Positions 30,097 to 41,844 of a stretch of 64,000 nucleotides of DNA are shown here, piece by piece. Location: positions 145,325 to 209,324 of the forward strand of contig JAVTVY010045526.1 of the NCBI GenBank assembly GCA_036873755.1, in the 5' to 3' direction. A program made the position numbers and the translations under genes. Within the stretch, counting starts at the first letter, position 1; every line of letters starts with the position of its first letter. The notes beneath the pieces are model-generated. The model was not told the origin of the DNA. It saw only the letters and a program-made list of their open reading frames with translations, and searched no databases. The stretch comes from Hanleya hanleyi (lineage: Eukaryota; Mollusca; Polyplacophora; Lepidopleurida; Hanleyidae).

Positions 30097-30830
30097 TTAA
30101 AAGCTGAACAGTCGATCAAAGTATGTTTTACTGTGATATCTTCCTGGCATGGAATACACCTCCTTGCTGGTTCTTTCTTTAGTAAATGCTCGTGTATGAC
30201 CGATTCTACACCGCCCGATCTTGGCTTGATCGAAACGTTTCTGGCGGTTCAAATGAGTATAGTTTGTTATTATTCTCAGCATCCCATAAATATTGTAACA
30301 GCTTTCTTGCATAAGCAAAAAAACGGGATCAGAAAGCACTATACGGGATTCCAACAGGGTCAACCTCATTATCTAGGGCTGCCTTAGCCTTTTCATCAGC
30401 CTCAGTATTTCCTTTGATGCCAAGATGACTAGGCAACCAACGAAACACAATATCAATCTCCTGATAATTGTAGAATATTCAAGATGGTATGATGAGTTGA
30501 ATATTTGGTGCTAATACTGTTATATGAAACATGGAATATGTCTTTGGATTATGGACGTGGATATTCTCTAATGCACGACGGCTGAATTATGGATGACGGA
30601 CTAGACGCTTGTAATCCACTTTTATACGCTTGAAGGCATGACAGTGAATCTGAGAATATGACCTATTTTTCCTTTAGTAGAACCAATACCTTCTGAAGCT
30701 GACAATAAAGCTTTGGCTTCGGCAGTGAATATCCCACTTTTACCTGGTAATCAACGGGTTTTAGTTTTGGAACTACAGATAGTAGCACAGGCTACTCTCT
30801 CACCATCTTTAGAATCATCTGTATTGGTTA
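30097..30830 (-). pseudogene. LINE RNase H and C-terminal region
   Basis: Fragments recognised on the minus strand: FTAEAKALLSASEG (30720-30680, the RNase H central motif with Glu), FRWLPSHLGIKGN.EADEKAKAAL (30455-30385, the His/Asp end of RNase H), then RCRIGHTRAFTKE and a Cys-rich ITVKHTL-like end (30240-30110). The two RNase H parts are separated by an inserted 3' tail of the RT family (30505-30632). Confidence 0.75.
30505..30632 (+). repeat. RT-family 3' tail inserted in LINE RNase H
   Basis: TTGAATATTTGGTGCTAATACTG ... GAATTATGGATGACGGACTAGACGCTTGTAA matches 51133-51246. It ends at the same CTTGTAA terminus and is strongly 5'-truncated. Confidence 0.7.
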
Positions 30831-30899
30831 CAACACATATAAGGGAAGGTACCGACATACTGACAGAGCCACATGACTTCACAGTATAGTCTTCTGGTT

Positions 30900-31100
30900 A
30901 ACCTATTCTAAAGCACATACCAGGTATCTCACGTACACTTTTATTGTACCTGTTCATGTGGCAACTTGGATGACCCACACGACCCCTAGCACCGGCATAA
31001 GCGGTATTAGATACAAATCTAGAGAGCTATGATGGAAATGCTCTGACAACTCGTATTTTGGTAGTTGGTGAGCTGTGTGGCTGTGGCAACTCGTACACTG
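30900..31100 (-). repeat. Stem-module copy with diverged RT tail
   Basis: Module at about 30940-31020 (TGTTCATGTGGC...CCCACACGACCCCTAGC, then GGCATAAGCGGTATTAG). It is followed by TATGATGGAAATGCTCTGACAACTCG, which is shared in reverse with 38340-38390. Confidence 0.7.
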
Positions 31101-31198
31101 GGGATTGGTGAGCTGCATCGTCGTCAGATGAAAATGACGGCATTTAACACGAAGGACTAGTCTGTAAGGCCCGATGTCGACCCAGCATCCTGATGCGA

Positions 31199-31384
31199 TC
31201 AGTATTTTTCTCTCAATAGACCAAATTCCTGTGTATACACGAGCTGGTTCGTGTCTGCCTTTTTATATTTCGTCAGTGTAATATCTACCTCCGGTTTGGC
31301 TAACTGCCAAGGTGGAATTGGCAAGATCTTGTTAGGTAACATTTGACTAAGCTCAATACCAGCTGCTACAATGTGTGCTTTCAT
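31199..31384 (-). pseudogene. LINE region between RT and RNase H
   Basis: 61 open codons including PPWQLAKPEVDITLTKYKK and YTQEFGLL, a pattern usual between RT thumb and RNase H in jockey/I-type LINEs. The upstream continuation is split by the MITE at 31402-31786. Confidence 0.65.
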
Positions 31385-31393
31385 ACGATTTTC

Positions 31394-31794
31394 AAGAACA
31401 GCATCTTCATTTTATCTAGCCAATTTCTACGTTCCCACTTCGAACCTGCCTTGATTTATCTGACCCCTTCAGTGTTCAAAATCCGAGGTGTAAATTTCAC
31501 CTACTAACGACAGAAGAACCAATCGGAACGTACACATCGATTGCGAGTGAAGTCCGTAGAGTGACATCATCCTCTATTAGCGGCGTCTTTCCTCCTAATA
31601 AGGTGCCCACTATTCAGGTCAGCCAATCAATAACGCTCTTGTGCGACCCATTTCGAATTTCAAATGTTTTCGAGGTCAGTGACGTCTCGTGTCTATTTAT
31701 AAGTCATTTGAACACTGAAGGGGTCCAGATAAATCAAGGCAGGTTCGAAGTGGGAACGTAGAAACTGGCTGGATAAAATGAAGATGAAGAACAG
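31394..31794. mobile_element. 385-bp MITE with 8-bp target duplication, inside the LINE
   Basis: Element 31402-31786 has terminal inverted repeats of about 80 bp (CATCTTCATTTTATC at both ends, arms 31402-31480 and 31708-31786). It is flanked by AAGAACAG at 31394-31401 and 31787-31794. An 8-bp duplication is usual for hAT-like transposons, though the termini are not the typical hAT start. No transposase is encoded. Removing it would rejoin LINE coding sequence. Confidence 0.9.
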
Positions 31795-31799
31795 TGGAA

Positions 31800-33100
31800 T
31801 AGTGGAGAGTTTCCCAAAATACAAATCAACGTATTGAGGGCTGAAAACACAATAACATGCAGGATTTGAGCGATTACTTCGCAATTTTGTGATATATTGC
31901 AGTGATCGGTTAGTTCTTCGAAATTCTAAAGGAACTTCGTCTGCTTCGACATATAAGCGTTATTTTGGACGCTCTGAGACAATGTCTTAGACCTTGATGG
32001 AGAATAGTTTGACTTGCTTACACCTTTGAAAAAAACTGACCCATAATCAAGCTTAGAACGAACAAGTGATAGATATAAATGAAGGAGCGTCTGCTGAACT
32101 CCTTTCGACTTATAGCTGGCAACTATAAAGAGAGTTCATTCACTTAGCTTTCAAACAATTTATATGCGATAAGAACGTTAATCAGTGATCAAACAATATT
32201 CCTAAATATTTTATTTCTTTTACTACCTTGATCTCCGTTTATCTAGTATGGGTTCTTGATCTTTGTGCTGGAAATACTTTCTACAGAAGTGTATACAATT
32301 TGTCTGGAGAAGTTGAAGTCATTTTCTAGACATCATTTTTGAATTCTATTTAGACAAGGTTGTAATGTTCCCTCAATATTATGTATACCTTTTCCACTAC
32401 ACGATATGTTGAAATCAGCTACAAAGAGTGAACCATCAATTGATTTATTCAAAACTGCAGCTAAGCTATTGGTCGTGATATTAAACAGAGTAGTAGACAC
32501 ATTACTGCATTGTGGGACACCCTGATTCTGATCGAAATGACCTTGAAATTGTCTATCATCCAGGAAGGTGGATATAAAAATGGATAAACGGTCTTTTAAT
32601 CCCATAGTATGAATGCCTTTTGAAATCTCCTATTTTCAAGTAGTATCATAGGCTTTTTTCAAATAAAAAAAAGATAGACACCACGTTCATTCTTGGTGAA
32701 AGCATTCGTGACATAGGGTTTAATATAACTGATCTGACTAATTGGTCATCATACATCTATTTTACAGAGTTTCTTTTCATATTCAAGGTACCAAACGAGG
32801 CGATCATATATCATTCGTTGTATTGTTTTACAAACAGAGCTAGTCAGTGAAATGGGACGATAATTACCAGGGTCTATATGGTTACGACCAGGTTTTTGGA
32901 CTGGTATAAAAATATACGTTATGCCATGACGGTGGAAAGTCTTCTGTCACTCAAGGTCTGATAAATATGTGTAATAGGATTTCTAGAGATGATTCGGGTA
33001 CATTGTTCAAAAGTCGATAGTAAATATTATCAGGACCTGCAGCAGGATCGTTAGCTTTCTTGAGAGAAGCATGAAGTTCTACAATTGTAAACAAAGCGTT
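31800..33100 (-). pseudogene. LINE reverse transcriptase domain
   Basis: Motifs on the minus strand: PGNYRPISLTSSVCKTIQRM near 32870-32815, then QGVPQCSNVSTTLFNI near 32530-32480. The expected YADD box has decayed to LFVADFNIS (near 32420-32400). The thumb motif SLVRSKLDYGS is at 32075-32040. The catalytic box is damaged and the frame is broken repeatedly. Confidence 0.8.
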
Positions 33101-33429
33101 ATAATCTTCACGATTATTTGAGAAAATTTTATTTCATTATTCTCTTCTCTTTTTTGGAAACTTGAAAGTTGGATACATAATTATCTGACGAAGAGTTTTT
33201 AGCAAATGTTTCGCCTAACTTGTTTGCAATTTCCACTCTGTCAGTTATCAGCTGATTTCCATCATTGAGCTGATGAGCACTGGACTTGGAGCTCTTCCTC
33301 TTAATTCGTTGGATCTTATTCCAAACTTTGGTTGTTGGAGTACATGTATTGCTCTTAGAAACATAGTCTGTTCAAGAATCAAGTTTGTTCTGTTCACAAA
33401 GGTCATCATGAACATACTCAAAGCAAATT

Positions 33430-33960
33430 CCTAGAGTATAGGAATGTCGTAAAGTCAGATATCTAATGCCGAACCATCATTAATAATAAACGAAGAAATA
33501 TTTCATATAAAATCCCCAAGAATTTTCCATTTACAGTTTTCTTTATTATCCCAAAGTATACTACGACCGTTAAAATCACCCATCAATAAACACGGTTTAG
33601 GGAGCTGATTGTAAAGATTCTGAAGTTCACCAATACAACAAGGAGATCACCAGAAGTAGGTATCTACACCCTGCATACTGTGAAGACAAAATTGAAAATA
33701 ACTCGAACTGCTACAGCTTGTAAATCTGTCACTAAGTCAACATGACTGTGTAAAACACCCATTTTAATCAGTATTGAAGAGCCGCCTGAAGCTCTTCTCT
33801 GTTCTTTCAAGGCGCTTGAATGATAAGGTATATTGGCGAAATTTATGTGAAAGGTCTCGTTGAGACAAAAGGCTACCGGTACATAAGCTTGAACTAAGAT
33901 CAGAAGTTCATTCAAATTTGGCCCAACTCCTCCGCTGAATGAGAGTCGCTGACGGAGCCA
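33430..33960 (-). pseudogene. LINE apurinic-type endonuclease domain
   Basis: NELLILVQAYVPVAFCLNET (33912-33850) holds the N-terminal catalytic Glu motif. GGSSILIKMGVLHSHVDLVT follows, and a GDFNGRSILWD-type block lies near 33590-33540 in another frame. Two or more frame breaks. Confidence 0.75.
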
Positions 33961-34499
33961 TTATTTTGCATATATAATGACACAAATAGGACCGTGTAGA
34001 CTAGGATATATAATGCCAGCTTAGCGAATGTTACCGATTTAGTTTAACTATCTGCGATTGGATTTTCTGTTCTTTTCGTTGTTCTTCTCACACTAGTTTT
34101 TTAAATTATTCTGTCCATAAACTTCAAATCTCTCCTCTGCAATAGCTTATCTTTCGACCGCTGTTTCAAGTTAGTTGAATCCTTGTCTACCAAGGATGGT
34201 CGCTCATTATTAGGAGTTTCTTTGTCGAGGTCAGAATCCACATTATTAGCTGTTGTGGAGTTAAATCATCACCACAATTCATGAGTGTATCTCTGTCGAG
34301 CACAGCACAACCTCAGCAGTAATTTGGGGGGTAGATCATTGGCAGCGTCTTTTTCTACGAGCGTCGTCATGGTTTCAACTGAGGTTTCCATGTTTTTCTT
34401 CTCCCGTTGGTTCGGGGTGAGTATTTTGCTAGAAGATTGTTGTTTACTTTCGTCGTTTTCTGTGATTTTTTAAATCGTTTCTTCAGTTGGGGTGAAATT

Positions 34500-35402
34500 C
34501 AAATCAATTCCAAAGTAAATAGGATTAACATATGACTCATCTGAAGGTATATGGGTATCTTGCAGACTGACATTTGACGAGCTTGTTTTTTCTAATTTTG
34601 ACGAGAAAACTGGCTGGATCGCCTGGACCGGAGTCTGTGATGTCTACACTTGTAGTACAATAAACATCGGACTTCTGATCATTTAACATGGTATATACAC
34701 TTCCATTGTTATCATCATTGTCAATTTCAATATCCTCGTCTGATTCAGAATCGTTCTCTTTTGACTAGCACTGTTTTCTATGACTGATATTCTTTGTATT
34801 GTATCTGATGAGTGTGCCGTCAGGTCCTACACGTTTCCAGAGGTCCTCTACCTCACCCTGCGACTCTCTAGCCGACAAATAACTTTTCCGCTTGAGAGTT
34901 TCTGCAAAAAGATCTACATGAACTTTAGCGAGGGTATCAGGAGGAGTTTTTAATGCATCGTTTTTCTCATTTCTACCCTCGGCATCTGTACGTAGCTTTC
35001 TGAATTTTGGACAGGCTCGTTTCCAGAGTCCTGCCTCAATACAGTTTAGATACTTATCCTTAACAGGACATTACCGTTTCATGCGGTCTTCTGATCCACA
35101 AGCGAAATAAGTCTAACTTGACCTCTATACCATACAGGATGTCTATATCCATAAAGCAAAATTTACGGAGGAACATTTTTTTTTAAACTGATACACACAA
35201 TCCACATTCCAGTATCCAACGTTCTATCAAACGTATAGAACTCGTCTATTATTTCATGAACTTTGCCATAGCTATCAAATGCAGTTTTAATGTCATTTTC
35301 TGCCATTGCAATCGGTGCTTTCAGTTTCACAAGCGTTTTCCTTGGTTCTATTTCTTCAGAGCGATCATATTGATCTCCAAGGTATAACATCAGCTCAATC
35401 AT
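34500..35402 (-). pseudogene. LINE ORF1 (gag-like) remnant
   Basis: Opens at 35402 with 79 codons (MIELMLYLGDQYDRSEEIEP...) and continues in other frames through a Cys/His-rich zinc-knuckle-like stretch near 35095-35030 (PVKDKYLNC..., AGLWKRACPKF) and an acidic, Ser-rich tail. Position upstream of the endonuclease and the zinc-knuckle pattern suggest ORF1. Confidence 0.55.
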
Positions 35403-35639
35403 TCGCGACTGCTCGGCTTATTCCGTGAAGTCATAATACCTCGCGTATTAATGGTGTAAGAATTTTACAGCTCTCAGCTGTAAACCGTGATCCGCCGCAC
35501 GTGACGCACATCACATGCTGTAGGATGTGTTTCCACTCACATAGTCCTCATTGTATTTCTCTCTTATCGGGAGATAAAATATACATCCAAATGAAATTGA
35601 CATTCTCTTGATCTACTTGGGAAGAATCTCTTCTAATTT

Positions 35640-36150
35640 GAGGTGTTTCTCTCGGTTTTCCCTCTTGAGCTAATCTCCATCAGTGTCCATGGTAACGGAA
35701 GTCATACAGCTGGCATGCGCCGTTCGAAGTTTTCGCGTGATAGTATTCTTTCAACATGGATGCCAATATGGATTCCTAGCAGTACGGGACGAGGCACTAA
35801 TGTCCTACATTGTCCGAGATCGTGTCGAGTGCAGCTCAATCTCACGTTCGGCTATTTCCGTATTGGCGGAACAAGCCTCTCACATAGAACGCACAAATCC
35901 CCACTGGTGGGGAGCGTATGACGATCACGCAGTGAGCCGGCTAAGAAATAGTGCGTTTGATAATCGAGAGATCCGGGTGCATTTTATTGTGAAATTCAGT
36001 TAATTTTAACCAAACGAACATAACTCATTCAAATTATACAAAACTATTTCTATGTTTAGTTGAATAATAGCAATCTATCACCAGAACTCAGCAACTGGGC
36101 TAATTTCCGCCAATACGGAAATAGACGAATGCGAGATTGGTTCCGCCGAA
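35640..36150. other. Unexplained region with a 35-40-bp inverted repeat
   Basis: CTATTTCCGTATTGGCGGAA near 35851 is mirrored by TTCCGCCAATACGGAAATAG near 36105, with homology extending about 40 bp. Between them is the end of a 106-codon open frame (35683-36003 plus) of unusual, GC-richer composition with no recognised domain. A foldback element or an exon is possible. Confidence 0.4.
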
Positions 36151-36167
36151 AATTAATTGTGTGCATG

Positions 36168-36262
36168 ATAAGATAAGATTCTTTATTGCACTGAGCATCC
36201 CATTTGGGACAGAGTACAAAACATATAAAAAGTAGAATAAATAAGAAAGTAAACAAACAAGT
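36168..36262 (-). repeat. LINE/SINE 3'-end-like sequence
   Basis: On the minus strand this reads CCCAAATGGGATGCTCAGTG then CAATAAAGAATCTTATCTTATC, resembling 3' tails of marine invertebrate retroposons. The assignment is from pattern memory and is tentative. Confidence 0.3.
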
Positions 36263-36299
36263 GCGACGTTTCCGTTTCTGCTCCCAGAAATCCACTAGG

Positions 36300-38390
36300 C
36301 CAGAGGTCAGTTTTCGCAGCTAAAGTGAGTTCTGGGGCTAGATTGACATCAGCTCTGTCGTTACTCGTTTGTCAGCTACTGTAACGTTTCAAAGAGACTT
36401 TGACATCTGTACTAAATCCTCGAGTATATATGGTTCTGATCCAACAGCGTCTTTTAAAGTATGGTATACATCAATAGGCTTAACATCTTGTAAGCACAAC
36501 AGGCAAATAAAAATAGATAAATAATAATAATTAATAATGATTTCTTAACTGGGCACTCAACACACAGGTAGTATAAAATTTAACAAATAGTCCCCAAAGA
36601 GAGCCTCAGTTCAGAGCTGAGTTTAGGTAACAATAGAACACTATAACCTGGAGGATCAACGCTGAAGGACAATAGACAAAACCAGTTGTGAAATACACTA
36701 TATTTTGTAGGTCAACTAAGTTCAAGATAGACAGAAGACAGCTTGTCAAACTGTTCAGTCACAATGGCGGCGTCGGCTATCTTATCTGGCTGAACTGTTC
36801 GAGACAAAAAATGTCTCAAACAGCGAAAATCTGATTAGGATGTGAAGTTGCCGCAAACGTTCATTATAATATATATTACACAAGCAATCTGGAATAACCC
36901 CATAAATATTCAAAATAACAGAGACTGAATTGCATACACAACTGACTCGGAGTCTGACCGACATCCGGGATTCCATCGAACAACTGACACATGTCTGGTG
37001 ACGTGTGGAGCTAGCCTGACCTACCTCGCGAGACTGACATTTTCAAATACAATTATCCACTGAACAGATGACAAAACAGCCAGTCAGCGCAGATTTTACA
37101 CCAATCTGCGCCAGAATTTGATTCAGCGATACAAACTTGATGCCTAGGTTGATTAACAGCAGAAGTTTATTATCGACATTGAACTTCTGTCCATCGCTAC
37201 GTAAAAACCCAGATATAGATAATAACCTGCTACGATTGTAGTGAGTAAACATTGAAATAAAGTTAGGAGTAGAAATGGCAAAGATCGATTCTATCAGGCC
37301 GTTTCTTTGTCGCCGAATCTATCAGGCCATTTCATCTTCGTGGGCGGAAGATTACTGTCCTACAAACACCGAGAATAACACACATATTATGATGGATCCG
37401 ATCTGTTGGATGACTCCCGGCGACCGCAAACAAAATCGCCACCTTCACTCGGTATTAGCCAGCAAAACGTTCTATTCAAAAATATAAACCTTTTGGTCTA
37501 CACAATTTATCCTTAAATGGCCTGGGTGATTTTAGGTCTGCCACAGCCTGAATATTTATTTACCCCTGAGGTTAATTTTCTGAAAGTTACACAATATGTA
37601 CTTTTATCAAGGTCTATAAAAATACCCAAAATCCAAGATGGTCGCCTTTGTGACGTCTTCGCTTCTGAGGGTATGCTGTGGCCTAGTTTTTAATTATCGA
37701 ATTTTTTGTTACATGTTGAGAAATATATTAGAGAATCATTATTTCAGTAGGAATGCATAAATTTCAAGCACTTTTGGGGAAGAAAAAGGCAAATAACCAT
37801 TCTAAAAAAGCGAATTTCTTACGACCCTGAGGTAGTCATTTTGAATTTACCCATGCTTCTCTTCACCGGAAAATGAGCAAACTATGGTCAATGAGTTCCA
37901 GCTCTTATTTGCCTTAATTCTGGAGTGGTGCACAATTTAAATATTTCACATATATGCCCCGATATATTTCAGGAGCATACACTGGGCCAATGAAAGTATA
38001 CAATTTATCTCCTTGGATCAAAGAGAAGAATAAAACTACATTCGGTTGCACGTACATTGCCATACACCGTCAAAAACAGTGGACGCTAATGTTCAAATCT
38101 GAATACTTCAGTAAATGTGAATAAATGTTGAAATAAATCACTAAAATGTTAGCGAAATTGACATTTTTAAATAAATACCGAATAAAATGTGCAAACAACT
38201 TCTCCGTGTTGAGTATTTCAAAACATGTGTTCAAATGTGATGTGTGCATATTTGAACACTTTTACGCACAATTGTACATAATCAATTGACGTGCTCAAAT
38301 GTGAAAACCATTTTGAACATCGGTGTTGAAAACTGGAACAACAGCTCACCAATTACCAATATACGAGTCGTCAGAGCATTTCCATCATAT
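36300..38390. other. No gene recognised; diffuse dispersed repeats
   Basis: Segment 37620-37990 resembles 45250-45660 (shared CGCTTCTGAGGG, CCATTTTGAATTTA.CCATGCTTCTCT, GAGTTCCAGCTCTTATT). Segment 38090-38340 is rich in TTCAAATGTG/CATATTTGAACAC words. Confidence 0.4.
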
Positions 38391-38520
38391 CTCTCGAGAT
38401 TTGTATCTAATACCGCTTATGCTGGTGCTAGGGGCCGTGTGGTCATGCCATCCAAGTTGCCACATGAACAGGTACAATAAAAGCGTACATGAGATACAAC
38501 ACATATCAGGAATCGTTAGA
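38340..38520 (+). repeat. Stem-module copy (module 38395-38500)
   Basis: TAATACCGCTTATGCTGGTG, then GGGGCCGTGTGG...CCACATGAACAGG, then ACAATAAAAGCGTACATGAG. Reverse-oriented counterpart of 30900-31020, including the flank. The stem GTGTGG/CCACAT is kept. Confidence 0.7.
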
Positions 38521-38865
38521 TTCTTTATATGTGCTATAGAATAGGTTAACCAGAAGACTATACTGTGAAGCCATGTGACTCTGTCAGTATGTCGGCACCG
38601 CTTCCCACTTCCCTTATATGTGATGTAATTCAAAAAGGTGTAAATTTTTTAACACAAATATTCATATTTGAACACTTCGTGCGTAGCACATATGAAAGGC
38701 ATGGCGGAAAAATTGCATCGTTGTGCCTGAAAGTGTAAAAATATGCACACACATTTCCTAGTTTTAAAATAATTATCATGGGGAATAATTTATGTCACAT
38801 TTTCTTTAAAAATCATGACATTGTCAATTCCGTTAACATTGCAGCAATTAAATTCAACATTTTTT

Positions 38866-39157
38866 TTTCTCACCGCACTACGGCGGCCTAATGGCTAGAG
38901 TGTCGGCCTCGTAAGCGGTAGGTATTGTGTTCAATCCCAGGCCGGGACTTGACAAGGCCAAAGAATTGAATAATGGAACTTGTTGCTTTCTCACTTACGC
39001 TCAGCATTAAGAGGATAGAACAAGGACTGGTTCGCTCGGTGTCAGTATAATGGGACTGAGTGGGGTTTCATGTCTGCCTACGGCATGATATTTCAGTGGG
39101 ATAGCACTATAAAATGGCAGCGTTAAACCATATTCACTCACTCACTCACTCACTCAC
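38866..39157 (+). mobile_element. tRNA-derived SINE with (TCAC)n tail
   Basis: The head at 38880-38950 resembles a tRNA with A-box-like TGGCTAGAGTG and B-box-like GTGTTCAATCCC. The body contains GTGTCAGTATAATGGGACTG and GTGGGGTTTCATGTCTGCCTACGG, and the tail is (CACT)n. The flanking repeat TCAACATtTTTT (38854) / TCAACATATTTT (39158) looks like a target duplication. Confidence 0.8.
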
Positions 39158-39169
39158 TCAACATATTTT

Positions 39170-39530
39170 CACATTTTACTAGTGTCAACTTATTTTTGAC
39201 ATTGTAGCTTTCTGCTGCGATTTGCTGTGTAACCATTTGATTAGAACATAAGAACGGGAACTGTTTTAATTCATATTGGCGTTGAGAGTCACCCAATGAC
39301 ATTGATATGATGGATATTGACAATGACATCGACATACTTTTCAAACGTTTCCGTTGATTTTATCGAAATTTTGGCTGATTCTTCGTATACGAGAGGCTTG
39401 CTAATGTGGTTTAACACGAATATGGTACTTAAATCAATCACACTGGACAAACACGCATATATTGAACGTTTGATCTGACAGCTACGGTTGTCACAGTTTT
39501 CCATGAGGCAAACTGGGATGACGCAAACGT
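39170..39530. repeat. Dispersed repeat related to 45800-46030
   Basis: Both contain TTGACAATG.CAT.GA, TTTTATCGA..TTTGG.TGATTCT, a GTTTGATCTGACAG/GTTTGGTCTGACAG block and GAGGCAAA.TGGGATGACGCAAA. In the 46-kb copy an RT element is inserted right after GATGACGCAAA, so this is the unoccupied version. Confidence 0.6.
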
Positions 39531-39579
39531 AAAAGACTGTCGCCGATCTAATAACAAATAACTGATATGGGTCGCTTTT

Positions 39580-40260
39580 GATGCAGGCTTATTTGTGTAT
39601 CAAATCATTCCCATGCAAACCCGGAGACTCTTGTCATTTCCCACTTCCCTTGTTCAGTGCGGTCCAGGAATAGTCGACTGACGTTTGTGACCACGCCAAT
39701 GGTCACGTGGTAAGGCAACCAGGTTAAGGACATATTGCATTGCTGTAATGCAACCCTCTCCAGTGCCAGTTAGAGATGTCTGACGTTCGATTTATAGCCT
39801 TCCTGGATTGAAAAAATGAGTTTGATTCTGTAATATAGAACGGTACCGCTGGTGGCACTTGTGTCCGGCTTGCAATAATTGAAAGGTAACCATCTGGTTC
39901 TATAGATAAAAAGGTAAGATTTTCAATGAGAGAAACAAAAAGCTGACTTGTTATTGTACCTTATAATTATCGAGCTTCCGAAGATGAAAGCTAGAGAATG
40001 GCAATTAATTAGAGATACACGTCAGTGAAAGGAAATATCGATTCTGGGGCATATACTTAGTTGTGATAGGTGTAGTTTACAATTCTGCGTTAATAGGAGA
40101 AATATTGATTAAAACATCCGTGTTCCCGTCTGTGATAAAGATGACATTCCTTTCTACTAACTCGATTATAGTCTTTGTTCCGATACTGAAAAGTTAAACT
40201 GATCTTCATATGAAGAGGTCAATCCTCCATCTTTGTACATATTATATATGCAGCTATACA
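39580..40260. repeat. F2 dispersed element without RT insertion
   Basis: Shares with 49735-50493 and 51251-51420 the order: TGCAAACCC..AGACTCT, GGAATAGTC, GCCAATGGTCACGTGG, GGTTAAGGA, TTTGATTCTGTAA, TTATAATTATCGAG.TTCCGAAG, GTTTAC, TGCGTTAATAG. At 40080 the text runs straight from GTTTAC to AATTCTGCGTTAATAG, whereas at 50494 RT sequence is inserted there. Confidence 0.75.
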
Positions 40261-40419
40261 TACTTTTGAGATATGAAATGTAATGTGAAGAAATACAACC
40301 TTAAGCGCACTGGTCTAACACCCCTTTTGCTAAAGATTATAGTATCGGACACATTAATAAAGTTTTCGTTTTGAAAATTTGTGATGTTTGAACTAATTGT
40401 TATCCATATAATTACGATG

Positions 40420-40980
40420 ATAATGATCACGTGACAAGATAAATAGGTTAAGAAAATATTGCATTTCCGTAATTCAAACATTCGAAGTGCTAATAAGATA
40501 TGTCTCTCATTCGATTTAAAGGCCTGAGTGGAAACGGACTTGATCTTGTGAAAGAGAATGTTGTTGTTGGGAACATTTCATTGTGAGCATATTGCAACAT
40601 GGGGACGTCACCAACTGGTTATATGGATACCAAGGCAGAATGGCAAAATAATCACGAACCCGCCAACAGGAAAATCCAGGAAGGTGCATTGATTATGATG
40701 ACGTCCAACATATGAGACTAGAACAAAAAAATAATCTCTGTTGTTAGTACAAAACATTGTCGCAATATCACATCTTTCCTGCTCATTCGGCGGAGTGAGA
40801 ATATTTATATTAAACTTGATCAGATAATCTTCCAAACTACATCTGAAAATCGCCTCCCGATAAAAAAGACGTTCTTCAGTACATTCCGAACGTGGACAAT
40901 TCACGCTTCGGATGTGTTCGTATTTCTTCATCATGATCATGATGGGTACAAATATTTCTTCGAGCGTGGTGAGCAAGTTG
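40420..40980. repeat. Partial F2 and a second dispersed family
   Basis: GATCACGTGACAAGATAAATAGG followed by GAAAATATTGCATTTCCGTAATTCAAAC is the F2 core. The following part matches 62900-63240 (ACTAGAACAA, GTACAAAACATTGTCGCAATATCACAT, TTGATCAGATA.TCTTCC, CACGCTTCGGATG). The minus-strand 122-codon frame here (40608-40976) lies inside this repeat and has no recognised domain. Confidence 0.5.
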
Positions 40981-41039
40981 GTATCTTTACAAGCGCATAA
41001 TTAAGAAAAAGTTGACCTTGGGTCAAACTCTACCACAAA

Positions 41040-41480
41040 ATGTAAAAAAAAAACCAAGATGGCCACATCGATGACGTCACAGTGACGTCATTTTGCAAAA
41101 CGGCATTTTTTGGTCGATTTTCGAATTTTTCACTTATGCAATTTCTCCGAAAAAACTGCGTGATAAATTAGTAAATATTAATGTGATGCGAAATAAAATA
41201 ATTTTTGCCCACTTTTCATCGCGGAAAAGCAGAAATTTTGAAGACAAATGACGAAAACATCATTTTTCTGGTACCCCACGTGACCGCCATCTTGAATTTA
41301 CCCATGATCCTTTACTCGGGTGGTTATGTAAATAGGCTCAAAATGACCCCAATGTGATAAACTATAAAGTCACGGAGTGTTAGCTCTAAATGTTTTGTCC
41401 TTCCGGAGATAGCGCAGAATGTTTGGTAGGGAGGCCATTTTGGCTCCCCCCTCCAGATCTGGTAGGTTTAACAACGGGAA
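41040..41480. repeat. Dispersed repeat with CRE and YY1-like words, inverted copy at 48490-48915
   Basis: Contains CAAGATGGCC, GATGACGTCACAGTGACGTC, TTTTGCCCACTTTTCATC, GGTACCCCACGTGACCGCCATCTTG, CCATGATCC and CTTCCGGAGATAGCG. The 48.5-kb copy holds the same landmarks in reverse order and orientation. Confidence 0.75.
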
Positions 41481-41589
41481 CTTTCTGACTTAATCTGAAC
41501 ATCCCAAGATATGAATCCTTTGTTTATGTTATTTTCCCTGTGCTGTTGTACTTGAAACAATCGAAACAGCTTCGTTCGGTCTGACCGAT

Positions 41590-41840
41590 GAGAAATCAAT
41601 TGCCAAATATTTAATATTCACAATACGCAGTGTTTGGCTCAAATGTGAGAAATCAGTTGTTCAATATTTAATTGCAATAAGTGCGCCATGCGCAATGCTT
41701 TACTCATAGGTGCCCCATATTGAATATTCACAAGGTTTTGCTGACAGGTTAACAATTATTTGTTCCATATTTAAAATTCAGAATGCGCAATGCCCACAGT
41801 TTGCTCAAAGATGATAAATAATTGCTCCACATATAACAGT
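41590..41840. repeat. Degenerate tandem repeat, about 75-85 bp
   Basis: Units built on GAGAAATCAATTGCTCCATATTTAATATTCACAATGCGCAATG..TTGCTCA. Further units at 42240-42430 and a single unit at 29110-29165. Confidence 0.6.
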
Positions 41841-41844
41841 AAAG

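Larger units (their letters stand above)
30001..35402 (-). mobile_element. Decayed non-LTR retrotransposon (I/jockey-type, with RNase H)
   Basis: Minus-strand LINE in the order gag-like ORF1 (35402 to about 34500), endonuclease (about 33960-33430), RT (about 33100-31800), connection (31384-31199) and RNase H plus C-terminal Cys/His-type region (30830-30097). Many frameshifts and stops make it a fossil. It is further interrupted by a 385-bp MITE (31402-31786), an RT-family tail (about 30505-30632) and a stem-module fragment (about 30900-31100). Presence of RNase H after RT points to the I/jockey group; the exact clade is not resolved. Confidence 0.85.

Noticed and set aside
38880..38950. Functional tRNA gene
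   Set aside because: A and B boxes are present, but the body and (TCAC)n tail mark a SINE and the stems do not pair well.
40608..40976. 122-codon minus-strand gene
   Set aside because: Lies within a dispersed repeat whose other copy (62.9-63.2 kb) does not keep the frame.
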